Source: Lentisphaerota bacterium (GTDB lineage Bacteria > Verrucomicrobiota > Lentisphaeria > Victivallales > UBA1829). From it: DNA of 64,000 nucleotides. Numbering within the stretch: position 1 is the first letter of the stretch; each line of letters opens with the position of its first letter. Of this stretch, positions 15,786 to 24,208 are shown one piece after another. The position numbers and the translations under genes are program-made. The stretch is from positions 152,367 through 216,366 of the forward strand of contig SUVR01000003.1 of assembly GCA_015061915.1 (NCBI GenBank). The letters run 5' to 3'. The notes beneath the pieces are model-generated. The model ran no database searches. It had not been told where the DNA came from and saw only the letters and a program-made list of their open reading frames with translations.

Positions 15786-17186
15786 TTATGCCATGGGGAG
15801 GGACGCAGCTGCGATCGCCTGACCGTGACGTTTCGTCTTTTCGTCCGGAACCTCGAAGACAACCGTGTATTCGGGGAACTGGGTCTTGATGACATTTTCG
15901 GCTTCCGCCTGGATGATGTCGCCGCCCTTGCCGGAGGTGACACGGCCCAGGAAGAGAACGCTCTTGATTTCGGGATAGAAGTCGCAGAAACGGGCAATGG
16001 TGTAACCGAAGGCAACACCGATGCTGCGATAGATCTTTTCTGCTCTGGGATCGCCTTCTTCCATGAGCTTCTGGACGCCGATGAGGCGTTCCGGGAACTT
16101 CATTTCAGCGGGGAATTCAATACCGGCGAGGGGAGCCAGACGGGCAACACCCTGCTGGGAGAAGAACTGCACGCCACAGCCCAGGTCGCCGCTCCATTCG
16201 TCAGCGGGAGCACCGTCGCGGTAGTCGATGGGCACGAAAGCCAGTTCGTTCAGCCAGTCGGTGATATTACCGTCCGGGTTCACGTAGCCGCCAGCCATAC
16301 TGGTTCCGAGGGAGACGCCCAGGATGCTGTTGCTGTTCAGCTGCATGGAACCGGCAAGTGCGGTCACTTCGCCGTCGTTGACGATTTCAAAGGGAACGCC
16401 CATTTCCTTGGCGACATCCAGGAAGATGTTGGCGACTTTGCTTTCAAAGTCCTGCTTGGGCACGCCGCGGAAGAGAGAGGAGATACGGACGCGGTTCTGG
16501 ACGATCACACCGGCAGTGGAGCCGCCGATGGCATCCACGCGGGGCAGGTGAGCTGCAGCACGCTTGAGGGAGTCCAGGATACCTTCTTTGTGGTAGGAGG
16601 GATCCTGCTGGAAGTAGGGGTCCCATGCGATTTCTTCAGAGAAGACCACTTCGCCGTCGATCATGGCAGCGGCTTTGCGGTCGGAACCGCCCAGGTCGAA
16701 CCCGATCCGGCAGCCGTTCAGGTGTCTGCCGAGGGGCTGAGCGGTGGTTTTTGCGGCGGGAGCGTTTTCGTACGGGGTGTAGCAGATTTCCACGGGGTTG
16801 CTGTAAATGTTGCCCATGACTTCGGAGTCGAACTTGCGTTCGCCGTTCTGCAGGTCGTAGATCGCCTTCATGGCATCGGCAACGCGCTGATCGCCGGCGA
16901 TGGTCACTTTGTAGCCGCCATAGATCCAGAACATGGACTTGACGAGACGTTCCACGTGGCGCAGGTTCGCCTGGAATTCACCTTCGTTTGCGTCGCCGAA
17001 AAGGATCGTTTCATAGACGCTTGCGCTCTGATCGTTCCGTTCCATCACGATCTTCACGTTCACGGCTTTGCCGGAAGCCTTCACGGCTGCCTGAAAAGCG
17101 CGGTCCCAGAGTACTGCCGGCACAAAGTCGGTGTCAAGACACGGCACAATGCCCGGTTTTGCATTTTTTGCGATTTCTGCCATCAT
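15786..17186 (-). CDS. ROK/ASKHA-fold sugar kinase with N-terminal extension
   Basis: Protein of 466 residues, much longer than ordinary ROK kinases (about 300). The first 150 residues form a separate unassigned region; the ASKHA domain starts at GFDLGGSDRKAAAMIDG, a phosphate-1 loop where the usual DxGGTK is DLGGSD. GGSTAGVIVQNRVR, VNDGEVTALAGS (catalytic Asp region) and GVSLGTSMAGGYVN follow. I could not see the usual EVGH/CxCGxxGC zinc motif of ROK proteins. First gene of the four-gene operon, start ATG with AAGGAG 9 bp upstream. Likely a cytosolic hexose or hexosamine kinase; it could phosphorylate the N-deacetylated or 4-epimer sugar, but its substrate is unknown. Confidence 0.7.
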   Translation of the reverse strand: MMAEIAKNAKPGIVPCLDTDFVPAVLWDRAFQAAVKASGKAVNVKIVMERNDQSASVYETILFGDANEGEFQANLRHVERLVKSMFWIYGGYKVTIAGDQRVADAMKAIYDLQNGERKFDSEVMGNIYSNPVEICYTPYENAPAAKTTAQPLGRHLNGCRIGFDLGGSDRKAAAMIDGEVVFSEEIAWDPYFQQDPSYHKEGILDSLKRAAAHLPRVDAIGGSTAGVIVQNRVRISSLFRGVPKQDFESKVANIFLDVAKEMGVPFEIVNDGEVTALAGSMQLNSNSILGVSLGTSMAGGYVNPDGNITDWLNELAFVPIDYRDGAPADEWSGDLGCGVQFFSQQGVARLAPLAGIEFPAEMKFPERLIGVQKLMEEGDPRAEKIYRSIGVAFGYTIARFCDFYPEIKSVLFLGRVTSGKGGDIIQAEAENVIKTQFPEYTVVFEVPDEKTKRHGQAIAAASLPMA

Positions 17187-17273
17187 GGTTTGTTTCTCCT
17201 TATGACGGTTGTTTTATGTTGATTTTGGTTGAATTTTGAACGTTTCTCCTGAAAAAATCGCAGGATTACCCTT

Positions 17274-17302
17274 AATCTACACTCAAAACAAATGAAAGTC
17301 AA
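17274..17302 (-). promoter_or_regulatory. Candidate promoter of the hexosamine salvage operon
   Basis: On the minus strand TTGACT (17302-17297), a 17-bp spacer and TAGATT (17279-17274) lie 87 bp upstream of the kinase start, leaving a leader of about 80 nt. Confidence 0.5.
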
Positions 17303-17366
17303 CAAAAAAATATGAAAAAAGCAACTTTTTTATATATAAATGTGCCGTGGCGCTGCAGAAAAGAGA

Positions 17367-18332
17367 TTATTTCGCGCGGAAAGTGAGGGGGATCGCCATT
17401 GCGCGGGGCGGGGCGGGCACGACTTTCAGATTGCGCATCGTGTTGCGGACGGCGTCATCCATTGCGGCAATGCCGGAAGACCGGGTGATCTTCCAATCCA
17501 CGACCTGCCCGTTCGATGCGATCGAAACCATGACCAGCGTTTCCGGTTTGCGATTTCCCAGTTGAGCATCGGATGGCTGACGGAACCGGGGTTCCACGAA
17601 TGCTTTGAGTTTTCCAAGATATTCCCGGTCTTTTGAGTCTGCCAAAATACCTTCCACGCCGGATCCCAGTCCAGCCGTTCCTTTCCGGAAATCGGCAAGT
17701 GCCTGTGCCCGGTTGCGCGCAGCCTTTTCCGCCGCCTCTCGGGCAGCCCGTTCCCGGGCAACTCTCTGTCTTTCCGCCTGTTCCCGTATCTTCCGGGTAA
17801 CATCGGATTCCCGTTCCCGGGTGACCGTTTTATTCTTATTCTTTTCCCGTTGCGCCCGGATCCGTTCCTCAATGGAGGGGTGTCTCGGCTTGGGCTTCGG
17901 CTTGACCTGCGGCTGCGGTTTGGGTTTCGGTTTGGGTTTGGGTTTCGGTTTTACTTCCGGCTGTTTCGGCTCCGGTGGTTTTATTTCGGGCCGCGGAGGG
18001 GGCGGGGGCAATTCCGGCAGAGGTTCGATCTCCGGCAGCGGGGGAAGCGGCTGATATGCTTCCGGCTCCCGTGTCGGGACCGGTGTTTCCGGAGCCGGCA
18101 GCGGTGCGCTGGAACCGGGCAGATTCATAACCACCGGAATAATGACTTCTTTCGGAAAAACGGGTACTTCCTCCCGTTTCAATCTTTCGTTATCAAACCA
18201 TGTCAGCAGGCACAGAAAAGGAACCAGCAGTGCATGAACGATCACAACGGTGAGGGTCAGTTTTCTGTTGATTGCCCCGTTGTAAGGATCCATACCGTGA
18301 CGGATCAACTGTGCCGCATCGGAAAGTCTCAC
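17367..18332 (-). CDS. TolA/TonB-like energy transducer
   Basis: Periplasm-spanning protein of 321 residues. One N-terminal membrane helix (about 26-44), then a very Pro-rich, Lys-rich stretch (PKPKPKPKPKPQPQ) and a charged helical segment (ERQRVARERAAREAAEKAA) as in TolA domain II. The C-terminal domain (ETLVMVSIASNGQVVDWKI, then DDAVRNTMRNLKVVPAPP) is TonB_C-like. The start is a GTG overlapping the tolR-like stop (GTGA). It would couple the TolQ/TolR proton motor to an outer-membrane partner. No tolB or pal is next to it, so TolA versus TonB function is open. An A/T hairpin (17315-17331) beyond the stop could be a weak terminator. Confidence 0.8.
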   Translation of the reverse strand: MRLSDAAQLIRHGMDPYNGAINRKLTLTVVIVHALLVPFLCLLTWFDNERLKREEVPVFPKEVIIPVVMNLPGSSAPLPAPETPVPTREPEAYQPLPPLPEIEPLPELPPPPPRPEIKPPEPKQPEVKPKPKPKPKPKPQPQVKPKPKPRHPSIEERIRAQREKNKNKTVTRERESDVTRKIREQAERQRVARERAAREAAEKAARNRAQALADFRKGTAGLGSGVEGILADSKDREYLGKLKAFVEPRFRQPSDAQLGNRKPETLVMVSIASNGQVVDWKITRSSGIAAMDDAVRNTMRNLKVVPAPPRAMAIPLTFRAK

Positions 18333-18748
18333 TGTTCCGCCTCCTCCGTGGTGACGAGGGAGACATTTTTGAAGCCGTTTCCGTGGATCTTTGCCAGGAA
18401 AGCAATCACTTTTCCATAGGACAATTCTTTGTCTGCCCGCAGGAATATTTTGAAGTCAGGATTTCCCCGGAAAGACATCAGTTTCATAATACATTCATCC
18501 TGAGAGATCGTGTTGCCTTCATAGATCACATTGCCATCTTTGGTCAGGTTGATTGTTTTGAGGTTCTGTTCATCTGCTGCGTCCTTCGGAAGAGGGTCTG
18601 CATTCATTTGCGGGGGATCGACTTCAATGGTGTACTCCAGCAAAGGGGCCGTAATCATAAAGATGATCAGCAGAAAAAAGAGCGTGTCGATCAATGGGGT
18701 CAAGTTGATCGTATCATAAGGAGATGAGTTGAAACGGCGTCTTGCCAT
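18329..18748 (-). CDS. ExbD/TolR family proton-channel subunit
   Basis: 139 residues with one N-terminal transmembrane helix and a periplasmic domain. INLTPLIDTLFFLLIIFM contains D21, the membrane Asp that carries protons in TolR/ExbD. The periplasmic part includes FKIFLRADKELSYGKVIAFLAKI, the usual ExbD/TolR peptidoglycan-facing domain pattern. RBS GAGGTG. It is 9 bp downstream of the tolQ-like gene and overlaps the tolA/tonB-like gene by 4 bp, so the three are translationally coupled. It works with TolQ/ExbB to energise the transducer at the inner membrane. Confidence 0.9.
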   Translation of the reverse strand: MARRRFNSSPYDTINLTPLIDTLFFLLIIFMITAPLLEYTIEVDPPQMNADPLPKDAADEQNLKTINLTKDGNVIYEGNTISQDECIMKLMSFRGNPDFKIFLRADKELSYGKVIAFLAKIHGNGFKNVSLVTTEEAEQ

Positions 18749-18757
18749 AGTATCACC

Positions 18758-19498
18758 TCAATATTGCTGTCCGTCAGATGCAGCGGCGATGCTGTCGAGC
18801 TGTTCGATCTTGAGTCTGGAATGAAATTCCTCCGCGAAGTTATCCAACTGAACCGTCATCTTGCGGATGGCGGCAGTAATGATATTGTATCCCACCAGCG
18901 ACGGGATGGCAACGATAAGTGCGATGACCGTGGTAAGAAGAGCGCCGGAAACGCCGGGTGCGAGCGTACTGATATCTGCTTTTCCCTGGCTTGCAAGGTT
19001 GGTAAATGCGATTGTAATACCCCAAACCGTACCGAAAAGTCCGAGGAAGGGGCTGGCGCTGACGGCAGTCTGCAGGAAGATCATGCTTTTATCCAGTTTT
19101 ACCAACTGGTCTTCGATCGTTTGTTCCACATTGGACTTAACGATTTCCAGTTCAGCATCGCTGAGTGCGCGGCGTGTTCCTGTTGCCCGGTCGACCAGAT
19201 GAAAAGCCTCAATCCTGTTTTTTGCGGCGAGGTAGACTGCAGCGAGGGGGCAATACGCCAAATTGGAAGACTCATTCAAGGAAAGCGGCGAACGTTTTTC
19301 CCGGAAAACCTTGAGGAAACGGTTGTTTGCTTCTTCCAGTTTACGCATACCGCAGTATTTGTTGACCATCACGATCCAGGTGAAGATGGAAAAGATGAAG
19401 AGGACAATACAAATAAGCTGTCCCAGCAGGTCGCTGTGTGAAAAAGCGTAAAGCAGACCGCTGTCAGAGGCGAGAATTGGCGAAAAAATAGTGTACAT
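18758..19498 (-). CDS. MotA/TolQ/ExbB family proton-channel protein
   Basis: 246 residues with three membrane helices: near residues 24-44 (LIDQ-type entry QLICIVLFIFSIFTWIVMV), 150-170 (VSASPFLGLFGTVWGITIAF, the conserved TolQ/ExbB pore motif) and 185-210 (GALLTTVIALIVAIPSLVGY). It forms the pentameric channel around TolR in the inner membrane. First gene of the tolQ-tolR-tolA-like operon, divergent from the ROK glucokinase. RBS AAGGG about 12 bp before ATG. The GTVWGI and ALLTT-x-GL-x-VAIP pattern cannot separate TolQ from ExbB; a pumped partner would decide. Confidence 0.9.
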   Translation of the reverse strand: MYTIFSPILASDSGLLYAFSHSDLLGQLICIVLFIFSIFTWIVMVNKYCGMRKLEEANNRFLKVFREKRSPLSLNESSNLAYCPLAAVYLAAKNRIEAFHLVDRATGTRRALSDAELEIVKSNVEQTIEDQLVKLDKSMIFLQTAVSASPFLGLFGTVWGITIAFTNLASQGKADISTLAPGVSGALLTTVIALIVAIPSLVGYNIITAAIRKMTVQLDNFAEEFHSRLKIEQLDSIAAASDGQQY

Positions 19499-19563
19499 AA
19501 TTGATTTTTACCCTTCAAAGTTTAATTTTTTCAAAAAAAGAGCTTCTTTTTTCTAAAAATACT

Positions 19564-19592
19564 TTGCCCTTTGCTAAAAATCAATGTATATT
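19564..19592 (+). promoter_or_regulatory. Candidate promoter for the ROK glucokinase
   Basis: TTGCCC (19564-19569), 17-bp spacer, TATATT (19587-19592), in the divergent gap of 147 bp between the tolQ-like gene and the glucokinase, 54 bp before the start codon. Confidence 0.45.
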
Positions 19593-19645
19593 GTAAAAAT
19601 ATTTGATAAAAAAACATTAAAATCAGGTTAAGGAGCAAAAAAATT

Positions 19646-20650
19646 ATGGAAAAACCGTTTTATGTGTTGGGCTTTGATATCGGCGGGACCAAGATTGCAA
19701 TCTGTCTTGGTACCAGTGATGGGAAACTGATCGGTTCCACTCGTGTGGGAAATCAGGACCGTGATCCTGCCGAAGTGCTTCCTGAACTTGTTGCTGCCGG
19801 AAAAAAGCTGCTCGCAGATACCGGTATTGCTGAAAGCGATCTGCGTGCAATCGGGATCGGTTCCCCCTCCCCTATGGATTTTGAAAAGGGGATCATCCTC
19901 GGTCCCTTCAACATGAAGCTTTGGAAACACGTGGCGATCCGGGATTACCTTGCAGAAGCTTTTGGCGTGGAAGCGTTCTTTGATAACGATGCCAATGCTG
20001 CCGGTTTGGCAGAATGGATCTTCGGCGCAGGTCAGAATACCCAGAATATGTTGTATCTCACGATGAGTACGGGAATCGGTGCCGGGATCATTGCCAATGG
20101 CAGACTCCTCCGCGGCAAAGAGAACTACGGCGGTGAAGTCGGACACATGGTCCTGGATGTGAATGGCCCTGTGTGCAACTGCGGTTTGCGCGGTGACTAT
20201 GAAGCATTCTGCGGCGGGAAGGCGATTGCTCAGAGACTGCAGGAAGAACTGAAAGACAAACCGGAATCCGCCATTATGAGAGCAGCCGGCGGCGATGTGG
20301 AAAAGATCGATATGCGCGCGCTGGAGATCGCCGTGCGTGAAGGTGATGAATACGCCTGCAAAGTGTGGGATGATATGATTGAACGCAATGCCCAGGCAAT
20401 GGGTATGCTTATGAATATTTTTAATCCCGAGATCATTGCTCTCGGAACCATCGCTCTGCGGACCGGCGATCTCTTTATGAAGCCGCTGCTGGAACGGGTC
20501 GGTAAATATTCCTGGAAGCAGATGAACAGCGTCTGTTCCATCGTGACCAGTAAGCTTGATACGAAAATCGGCGAATACTCCGGCGTGGCTGTCGCTCTCT
20601 ACTCCCTGTATGAACGTGGCGATTGGCAGTTGCCCTGGGAACAGAAATAA
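19646..20650 (+). CDS. ROK family glucokinase-like sugar kinase
   Basis: 334 residues with the full ROK set: DIGGTK (11-16), the catalytic DNDANAAGLAEW, MSTGIGAGIIANG, EVGHMVLD and a zinc-site-like CNCGLRGDYEAFCGG. In canonical ROK kinases this last motif is CxCGxxGCxE; here the third Cys is Asp, with a Cys displaced three residues on. It phosphorylates glucose or a related hexose with ATP in the cytosol. RBS AAGGAG. It begins a plus-strand series (membrane protein, heptose kinase, Maf, permease) with short gaps, so an operon is likely. Sugar specificity (glucose, mannose, fructose or GlcNAc) is not determined. Confidence 0.88.
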   Translation: MEKPFYVLGFDIGGTKIAICLGTSDGKLIGSTRVGNQDRDPAEVLPELVAAGKKLLADTGIAESDLRAIGIGSPSPMDFEKGIILGPFNMKLWKHVAIRDYLAEAFGVEAFFDNDANAAGLAEWIFGAGQNTQNMLYLTMSTGIGAGIIANGRLLRGKENYGGEVGHMVLDVNGPVCNCGLRGDYEAFCGGKAIAQRLQEELKDKPESAIMRAAGGDVEKIDMRALEIAVREGDEYACKVWDDMIERNAQAMGMLMNIFNPEIIALGTIALRTGDLFMKPLLERVGKYSWKQMNSVCSIVTSKLDTKIGEYSGVAVALYSLYERGDWQLPWEQK

Positions 20651-20678
20651 GCGTATCCCGGGCGGAGAGGAACAGAAT

Positions 20679-21176
20679 ATGGCAAACGGAAAAAAAGATC
20701 TGAAACAATACTATTCCTGCAAACGCAAGCCGGACTTTGTGACCTGGACTGCGATCGGGTTGTTTCTGATTGTGATTCTGCTTCAGGTGTACCTGATCGT
20801 GTTCCTGCCAATGCAGCTCCGGGAAGGTGAAACACTGGCGTATAATGTGGCACGGGATAAGATGCTGCAGAATATTGATGTGTTGCGTTCAAGACTGCCG
20901 AAAGTGAAAATGACCGATGAGCTTGCCGAAGGCGAGCTGCAGATGACAAGAAGCGCTTTTGAGCGTTTGATGCTTTATACCCGTGAACACCGGGACGGAT
21001 TGGATCTGGCTCAGGTCACAGAGCTTTCGCAACGTTTCCAGATGTTTGATTTCATGCTGCGGCGCTGGACGGCAAAACAGCCGCAGTATTATCTCCACCG
21101 GGAAACGATCGATCAGAAAAAATATGTACGAATGCTCGAAAAGCGCATTCAGGAACAGGAGACAATTTCAAAATGA
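20679..21176 (+). CDS. Single-pass membrane protein of unknown function
   Basis: 165 residues. A short basic N-terminus (MANGKKDLKQYY), one transmembrane helix (about 22-44, TAIGLFLIVILLQVYLIVFL), then a long charged, coiled-coil-prone helical region to the end. No family recognised. The ATG at 20679 is preferred over an upstream frame because GGAGAGG lies 6 bp before it. The stop overlaps the start of the heptose kinase gene (ATGA), so the two are translationally coupled and may share a role in envelope or lipopolysaccharide assembly; that link is only contextual. Type II topology with the helical part in the periplasm is expected. Confidence 0.75.
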   Translation: MANGKKDLKQYYSCKRKPDFVTWTAIGLFLIVILLQVYLIVFLPMQLREGETLAYNVARDKMLQNIDVLRSRLPKVKMTDELAEGELQMTRSAFERLMLYTREHRDGLDLAQVTELSQRFQMFDFMLRRWTAKQPQYYLHRETIDQKKYVRMLEKRIQEQETISK

Positions 21177-22192
21177 GTATTTCCGCAGACCGCTTGAATG
21201 CGATTATCGAAAAAACAAAAAATGTCCGGATCGCAGTTCTTGGCGACCTGATGCTGGATCGCTATGTTTCCGGTACGGCATCCCGTCTTTCTCAGGAAGC
21301 TCCGGTTCCTGTGCTTCATGTCCGCAAATCGGAAGTCCGGCTTGGCGGTGCAGCGAATGTGATGCGTAACCTGACCAGTCTTGGTGTTCAAAAAGTTCTT
21401 GCATTCGGGATCGTCGGGCAGGATCGGGATGGCGAAGAACTTTGTACCTTGTTGAACCGTGGCGGGGTTGATACAGAAGGTGTCCTTGCTGTTCCGGATC
21501 GCCGGACTACTGTAAAACAGCGCGTGATCGCCAGCAGTCAGCAGGTGGTCCGTATGGATTTTGAAGATACGGAGCCTGTTGCGGAAGAAGTGCGCAATGC
21601 ACTGGTTGATATGATCTGCGCCCGGATCAGGACCCATGAGATCGATGCACTGATCCTGGAGGATTACGCCAAAGGTCTGCTGGAACGGGAAATGCTTCAG
21701 GTGATCGCAGATACTGCCCGTGAGTATGGCGTTTATACATCACTTGATCCGCATCCCGGTCACGATATGAAGGTGCGCGGTCTTTCCCTGATGACTCCGA
21801 ACCGGGCAGAAGCATTTGATCTTGCAGAGCATTACTGGACAGAACCGGAAGATGTGGTGGAAGAGGACTGTGTCTTGCGAAAAGTCGCAGCAAAAGTTAT
21901 GGAAAACTGGATACCGGATTCTCTGTTGGTTACATTGAGTCATCAGGGTATGGCACTCTTCAAACGGGAGCAGCCGGAATCGATTTTCGTGATCCCGACT
22001 CTTGCCAAGGAAGTTTTCGATGTTTGTGGTGCCGGTGATACCGTGATCGCGACTTACACCCTTTGTATGGCTGCAGGCTCGACCGGTGAAGAGGCCGCAG
22101 AAATTGCCAATCATGCTGCCGGGATCGTCGTTGGGAAGGCGGGCACTGCTGTTACGGATATTCCCGAATTGATGGCAAGTTTTCACTGGTAA
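21173..22192 (+). CDS. D-glycero-beta-D-manno-heptose-7-phosphate kinase domain protein (HldA/RfaE1-like)
   Basis: 339 residues, PfkB/ribokinase fold, matching the kinase half of HldE (RfaE domain I): VLGDLMLDRYVSGTASRLSQEAPVPVL, RLGGAANVMRNLTSLG, a DPHPGHD loop, TPNRAEA and the anion-hole/catalytic DVCGAGDTVIATYTL. It makes heptose-1,7-bisphosphate for the ADP-heptose used in LPS core. There is no fused adenylyltransferase, as in organisms with separate HldA and HldC. AGGAGA lies 10 bp before the ATG. Gene order with Maf and FtsK has no special functional meaning. Presence implies a heptose-containing outer membrane. Confidence 0.9.
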   Translation: MSISADRLNAIIEKTKNVRIAVLGDLMLDRYVSGTASRLSQEAPVPVLHVRKSEVRLGGAANVMRNLTSLGVQKVLAFGIVGQDRDGEELCTLLNRGGVDTEGVLAVPDRRTTVKQRVIASSQQVVRMDFEDTEPVAEEVRNALVDMICARIRTHEIDALILEDYAKGLLEREMLQVIADTAREYGVYTSLDPHPGHDMKVRGLSLMTPNRAEAFDLAEHYWTEPEDVVEEDCVLRKVAAKVMENWIPDSLLVTLSHQGMALFKREQPESIFVIPTLAKEVFDVCGAGDTVIATYTLCMAAGSTGEEAAEIANHAAGIVVGKAGTAVTDIPELMASFHW

Positions 22193-22199
22193 TCGCAAA

Positions 22200-22781
22200 A
22201 TGACGGCACGGAAGATCATTCTCGCCTCCGCTTCTCCAAGAAGAAGAGAATTGCTGACGAAGGCCGGGTTTCCGGTTTTTGAGATCGTACCTTCCCCCGC
22301 CGATGAATTGATGCCGGATGGTGTGAATGTTTACCGTCTTGCTCTCGAAAATGCAGTCCGGAAGGCGATTGCCGTGGCAGACCTTCATCCGGACGCCCTG
22401 GTAATCGGTGCGGATACATTGATCGAATTTGAAAATGAGGCTATTGGCAAGCCCCGGGATCGGCAGGACGCCATAGATACTCTTTGCCGACTTGCCGGAA
22501 AAACACATTGCGTTACCACCGGAGTGTGTCTCTGCTGCCGTGCTGTAAACCTGCTGACCCGTTTTGCCGGGATCAGCACGGTGGAATTTCTCCCTTTTGA
22601 CAGAGCCACTGCAGAAAGATATGCAGAACTTGTTCCGGTTCTGGATAAAGCCGGTTCCTATGCCATTCAGGATCACGGAGAAATGATCATTAAAAAAATC
22701 ACAGGCGATTATGACAATATTGTCGGGCTGCCTGCTGCCCGTTTGAAAGAAGCGCTTGAAACAGCTTTGGAGGTATGCTGA
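22200..22781 (+). CDS. Maf family nucleoside triphosphate pyrophosphatase
   Basis: 193 residues. Typical Maf motifs: ILASASPRRRELL (6-18, phosphate-binding SxSPRR), GADTLIEFENEAIGKP (the D-T metal site and the GKP loop) and the C-terminal YAIQDHGEMIIKKITGDYDNIVGLP. Maf proteins hydrolyse non-canonical or excess NTPs (dTTP, UTP, CTP) and are linked to septum formation in some bacteria. It is 7 bp after the heptose kinase stop and its last codons hold the GGAGGT site of the next gene, so translation is coupled. Function call is solid; which nucleotide is preferred is not known. Confidence 0.93.
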   Translation: MTARKIILASASPRRRELLTKAGFPVFEIVPSPADELMPDGVNVYRLALENAVRKAIAVADLHPDALVIGADTLIEFENEAIGKPRDRQDAIDTLCRLAGKTHCVTTGVCLCCRAVNLLTRFAGISTVEFLPFDRATAERYAELVPVLDKAGSYAIQDHGEMIIKKITGDYDNIVGLPAARLKEALETALEVC

Positions 22782-22782
22782 T

Positions 22783-24108
22783 ATGCAGAAGAATCAGGAA
22801 AAACCGGTCCTCTGCTGGCTGCCGCCTCTGTATTTCGCCCAGGGATTACCTGCGGTACTTATTGCGGAAGTATCCATCATCCTTTTCAAGGAATTCGGTA
22901 TGATTGATTCTGCCGTTGCTTTCTGGTCGAATTTCCTGGGGTTGATCCCCCTGCTTCTGATTAAAATTTTCTGCGCTCCCATTGTGGATTCTTTTTCCCG
23001 GCGAAGAAATTGGATTTTTGTCGGACAGCTTGCACTTGCCTGTTTGTTTCTGCTTTCCGGTTTTGCCTGCAAATTTACGGAACCGCTCCCGTGGCTGATT
23101 TTATTTTTCTTTCTGGCATCTCTGGTTTCCGGTGTGCATGATATTGCCGCTGACGGATTTTACATTCTGGCTCTGGATGACCATCGACAGGCTGTCTACT
23201 CCGGTTTGCGCAGTGTATTCAACCGGGTTGCGGCGGTTGTGGGCAGCGGTGGGTTTATTATCTTTGCCGGATGGTTGGCAGAATCAGGAGGTTGCCAGAT
23301 CAGTACGGCGTGGGGGGTGACTCTTGCCGGTGCGGCAGTCTCTCTTTTTCTTCTGGCGCTCTGGAGTGGGATCTTCATGCCGCACCCTGCATCCGATTTA
23401 CCGAAGCAATTTTCCTTTTCCGGTTTCGGAAAAGATTTTTCTACGGTTTTTGTCTCATTTTTTCAGAAAAAATATGTTTGGACTGCATTGCTGTTTTTGC
23501 TGCTGTACCGGCTCGGCGAAGCGCAGCTCAGTGTGATGTCACGCCTTTTTCTTCTGAGCGGGGATGGTTTGGCTTTGAGTAAGGTCCAATATGGCAGTAT
23601 GGTGGGCGTATACGGCGTGGCAATGATGCTCGCAGGCGGTGTGATTGCCGGTTTCCTCTGCGGCAAGTTCGGACTTGGTAAAATGCTTTTACCGATGGTG
23701 CTGGCGATCAATGTGCCGGATTTGCTTTATGTGCTGCTCGCATTCTGGCAGGGAGCAGTACCAACCGCTTTGACCGGTGTCTGTGTTGCGGTGGAACAGT
23801 TCGGGTATGGATTCGGGTTTGCCGGTTATATGTTATTTATGGTCTGGTTTGCTTCCACCAGTAAAGATGAACATAAGACCAGTCACTTTGCTCTCATGAC
23901 TGTATTTATGATCGCCGGGCTGCGTCTGCCGGGTATGCCCTCCGGCTGGATCGCAGAACATATTACGCAGTGGGTCCCTTGCGGATGGTCAAAATATCAG
24001 CTCTTTTTCCTCTGGGTTATCGTCTGTACCCTGCCCGGTTTCTGGGTTACCTGGCTTGTCGGCAGGATCGTTGATCGTACCTACGGCAGAAAGACCCAAA
24101 GGTCATAA
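22783..24108 (+). CDS. AmpG-like MFS permease
   Basis: 441-residue integral membrane protein with about 12 helices. The N-terminal LYFAQGLPAVLIAEVSIILFK and PIVDSFSRRRNWIF motifs match the AmpG/acetyl-CoA transporter branch of the major facilitator superfamily. AmpG imports anhydromuropeptides (GlcNAc-anhMurNAc) for cell-wall recycling. Alternatives are a related drug or sugar MFS. ATG 22783 is chosen because GGAGGT is 8 bp upstream and the longer frame lies inside maf. No amidase, NagZ or beta-lactamase regulator is in the neighbourhood, so the recycling role rests only on the family match. Confidence 0.75.
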   Translation: MQKNQEKPVLCWLPPLYFAQGLPAVLIAEVSIILFKEFGMIDSAVAFWSNFLGLIPLLLIKIFCAPIVDSFSRRRNWIFVGQLALACLFLLSGFACKFTEPLPWLILFFFLASLVSGVHDIAADGFYILALDDHRQAVYSGLRSVFNRVAAVVGSGGFIIFAGWLAESGGCQISTAWGVTLAGAAVSLFLLALWSGIFMPHPASDLPKQFSFSGFGKDFSTVFVSFFQKKYVWTALLFLLLYRLGEAQLSVMSRLFLLSGDGLALSKVQYGSMVGVYGVAMMLAGGVIAGFLCGKFGLGKMLLPMVLAINVPDLLYVLLAFWQGAVPTALTGVCVAVEQFGYGFGFAGYMLFMVWFASTSKDEHKTSHFALMTVFMIAGLRLPGMPSGWIAEHITQWVPCGWSKYQLFFLWVIVCTLPGFWVTWLVGRIVDRTYGRKTQRS

Positions 24109-24135
24109 AAAATATCTTTTTCTTTAAAATTTATC

Positions 24136-24163
24136 TTGTATAAATCTTAAAGTGTGCTATGTT
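24136..24163 (+). promoter_or_regulatory. Candidate promoter for ftsK
   Basis: TTGTAT (24136-24141), 16-bp spacer ending TGC, TATGTT (24158-24163). The same box order and spacer occur before efp. Confidence 0.5.
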
Positions 24164-24208
24164 TCCGAGTGATGGATACATATAATTTTTGAAGAAAGGA
24201 TACGGATC

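Noticed and set aside
13845..17222. A long plus-strand open frame opposite the hexosamine operon
   Set aside because: It is the antisense of four genes with clear family motifs, has no ribosome site and no recognisable protein features.
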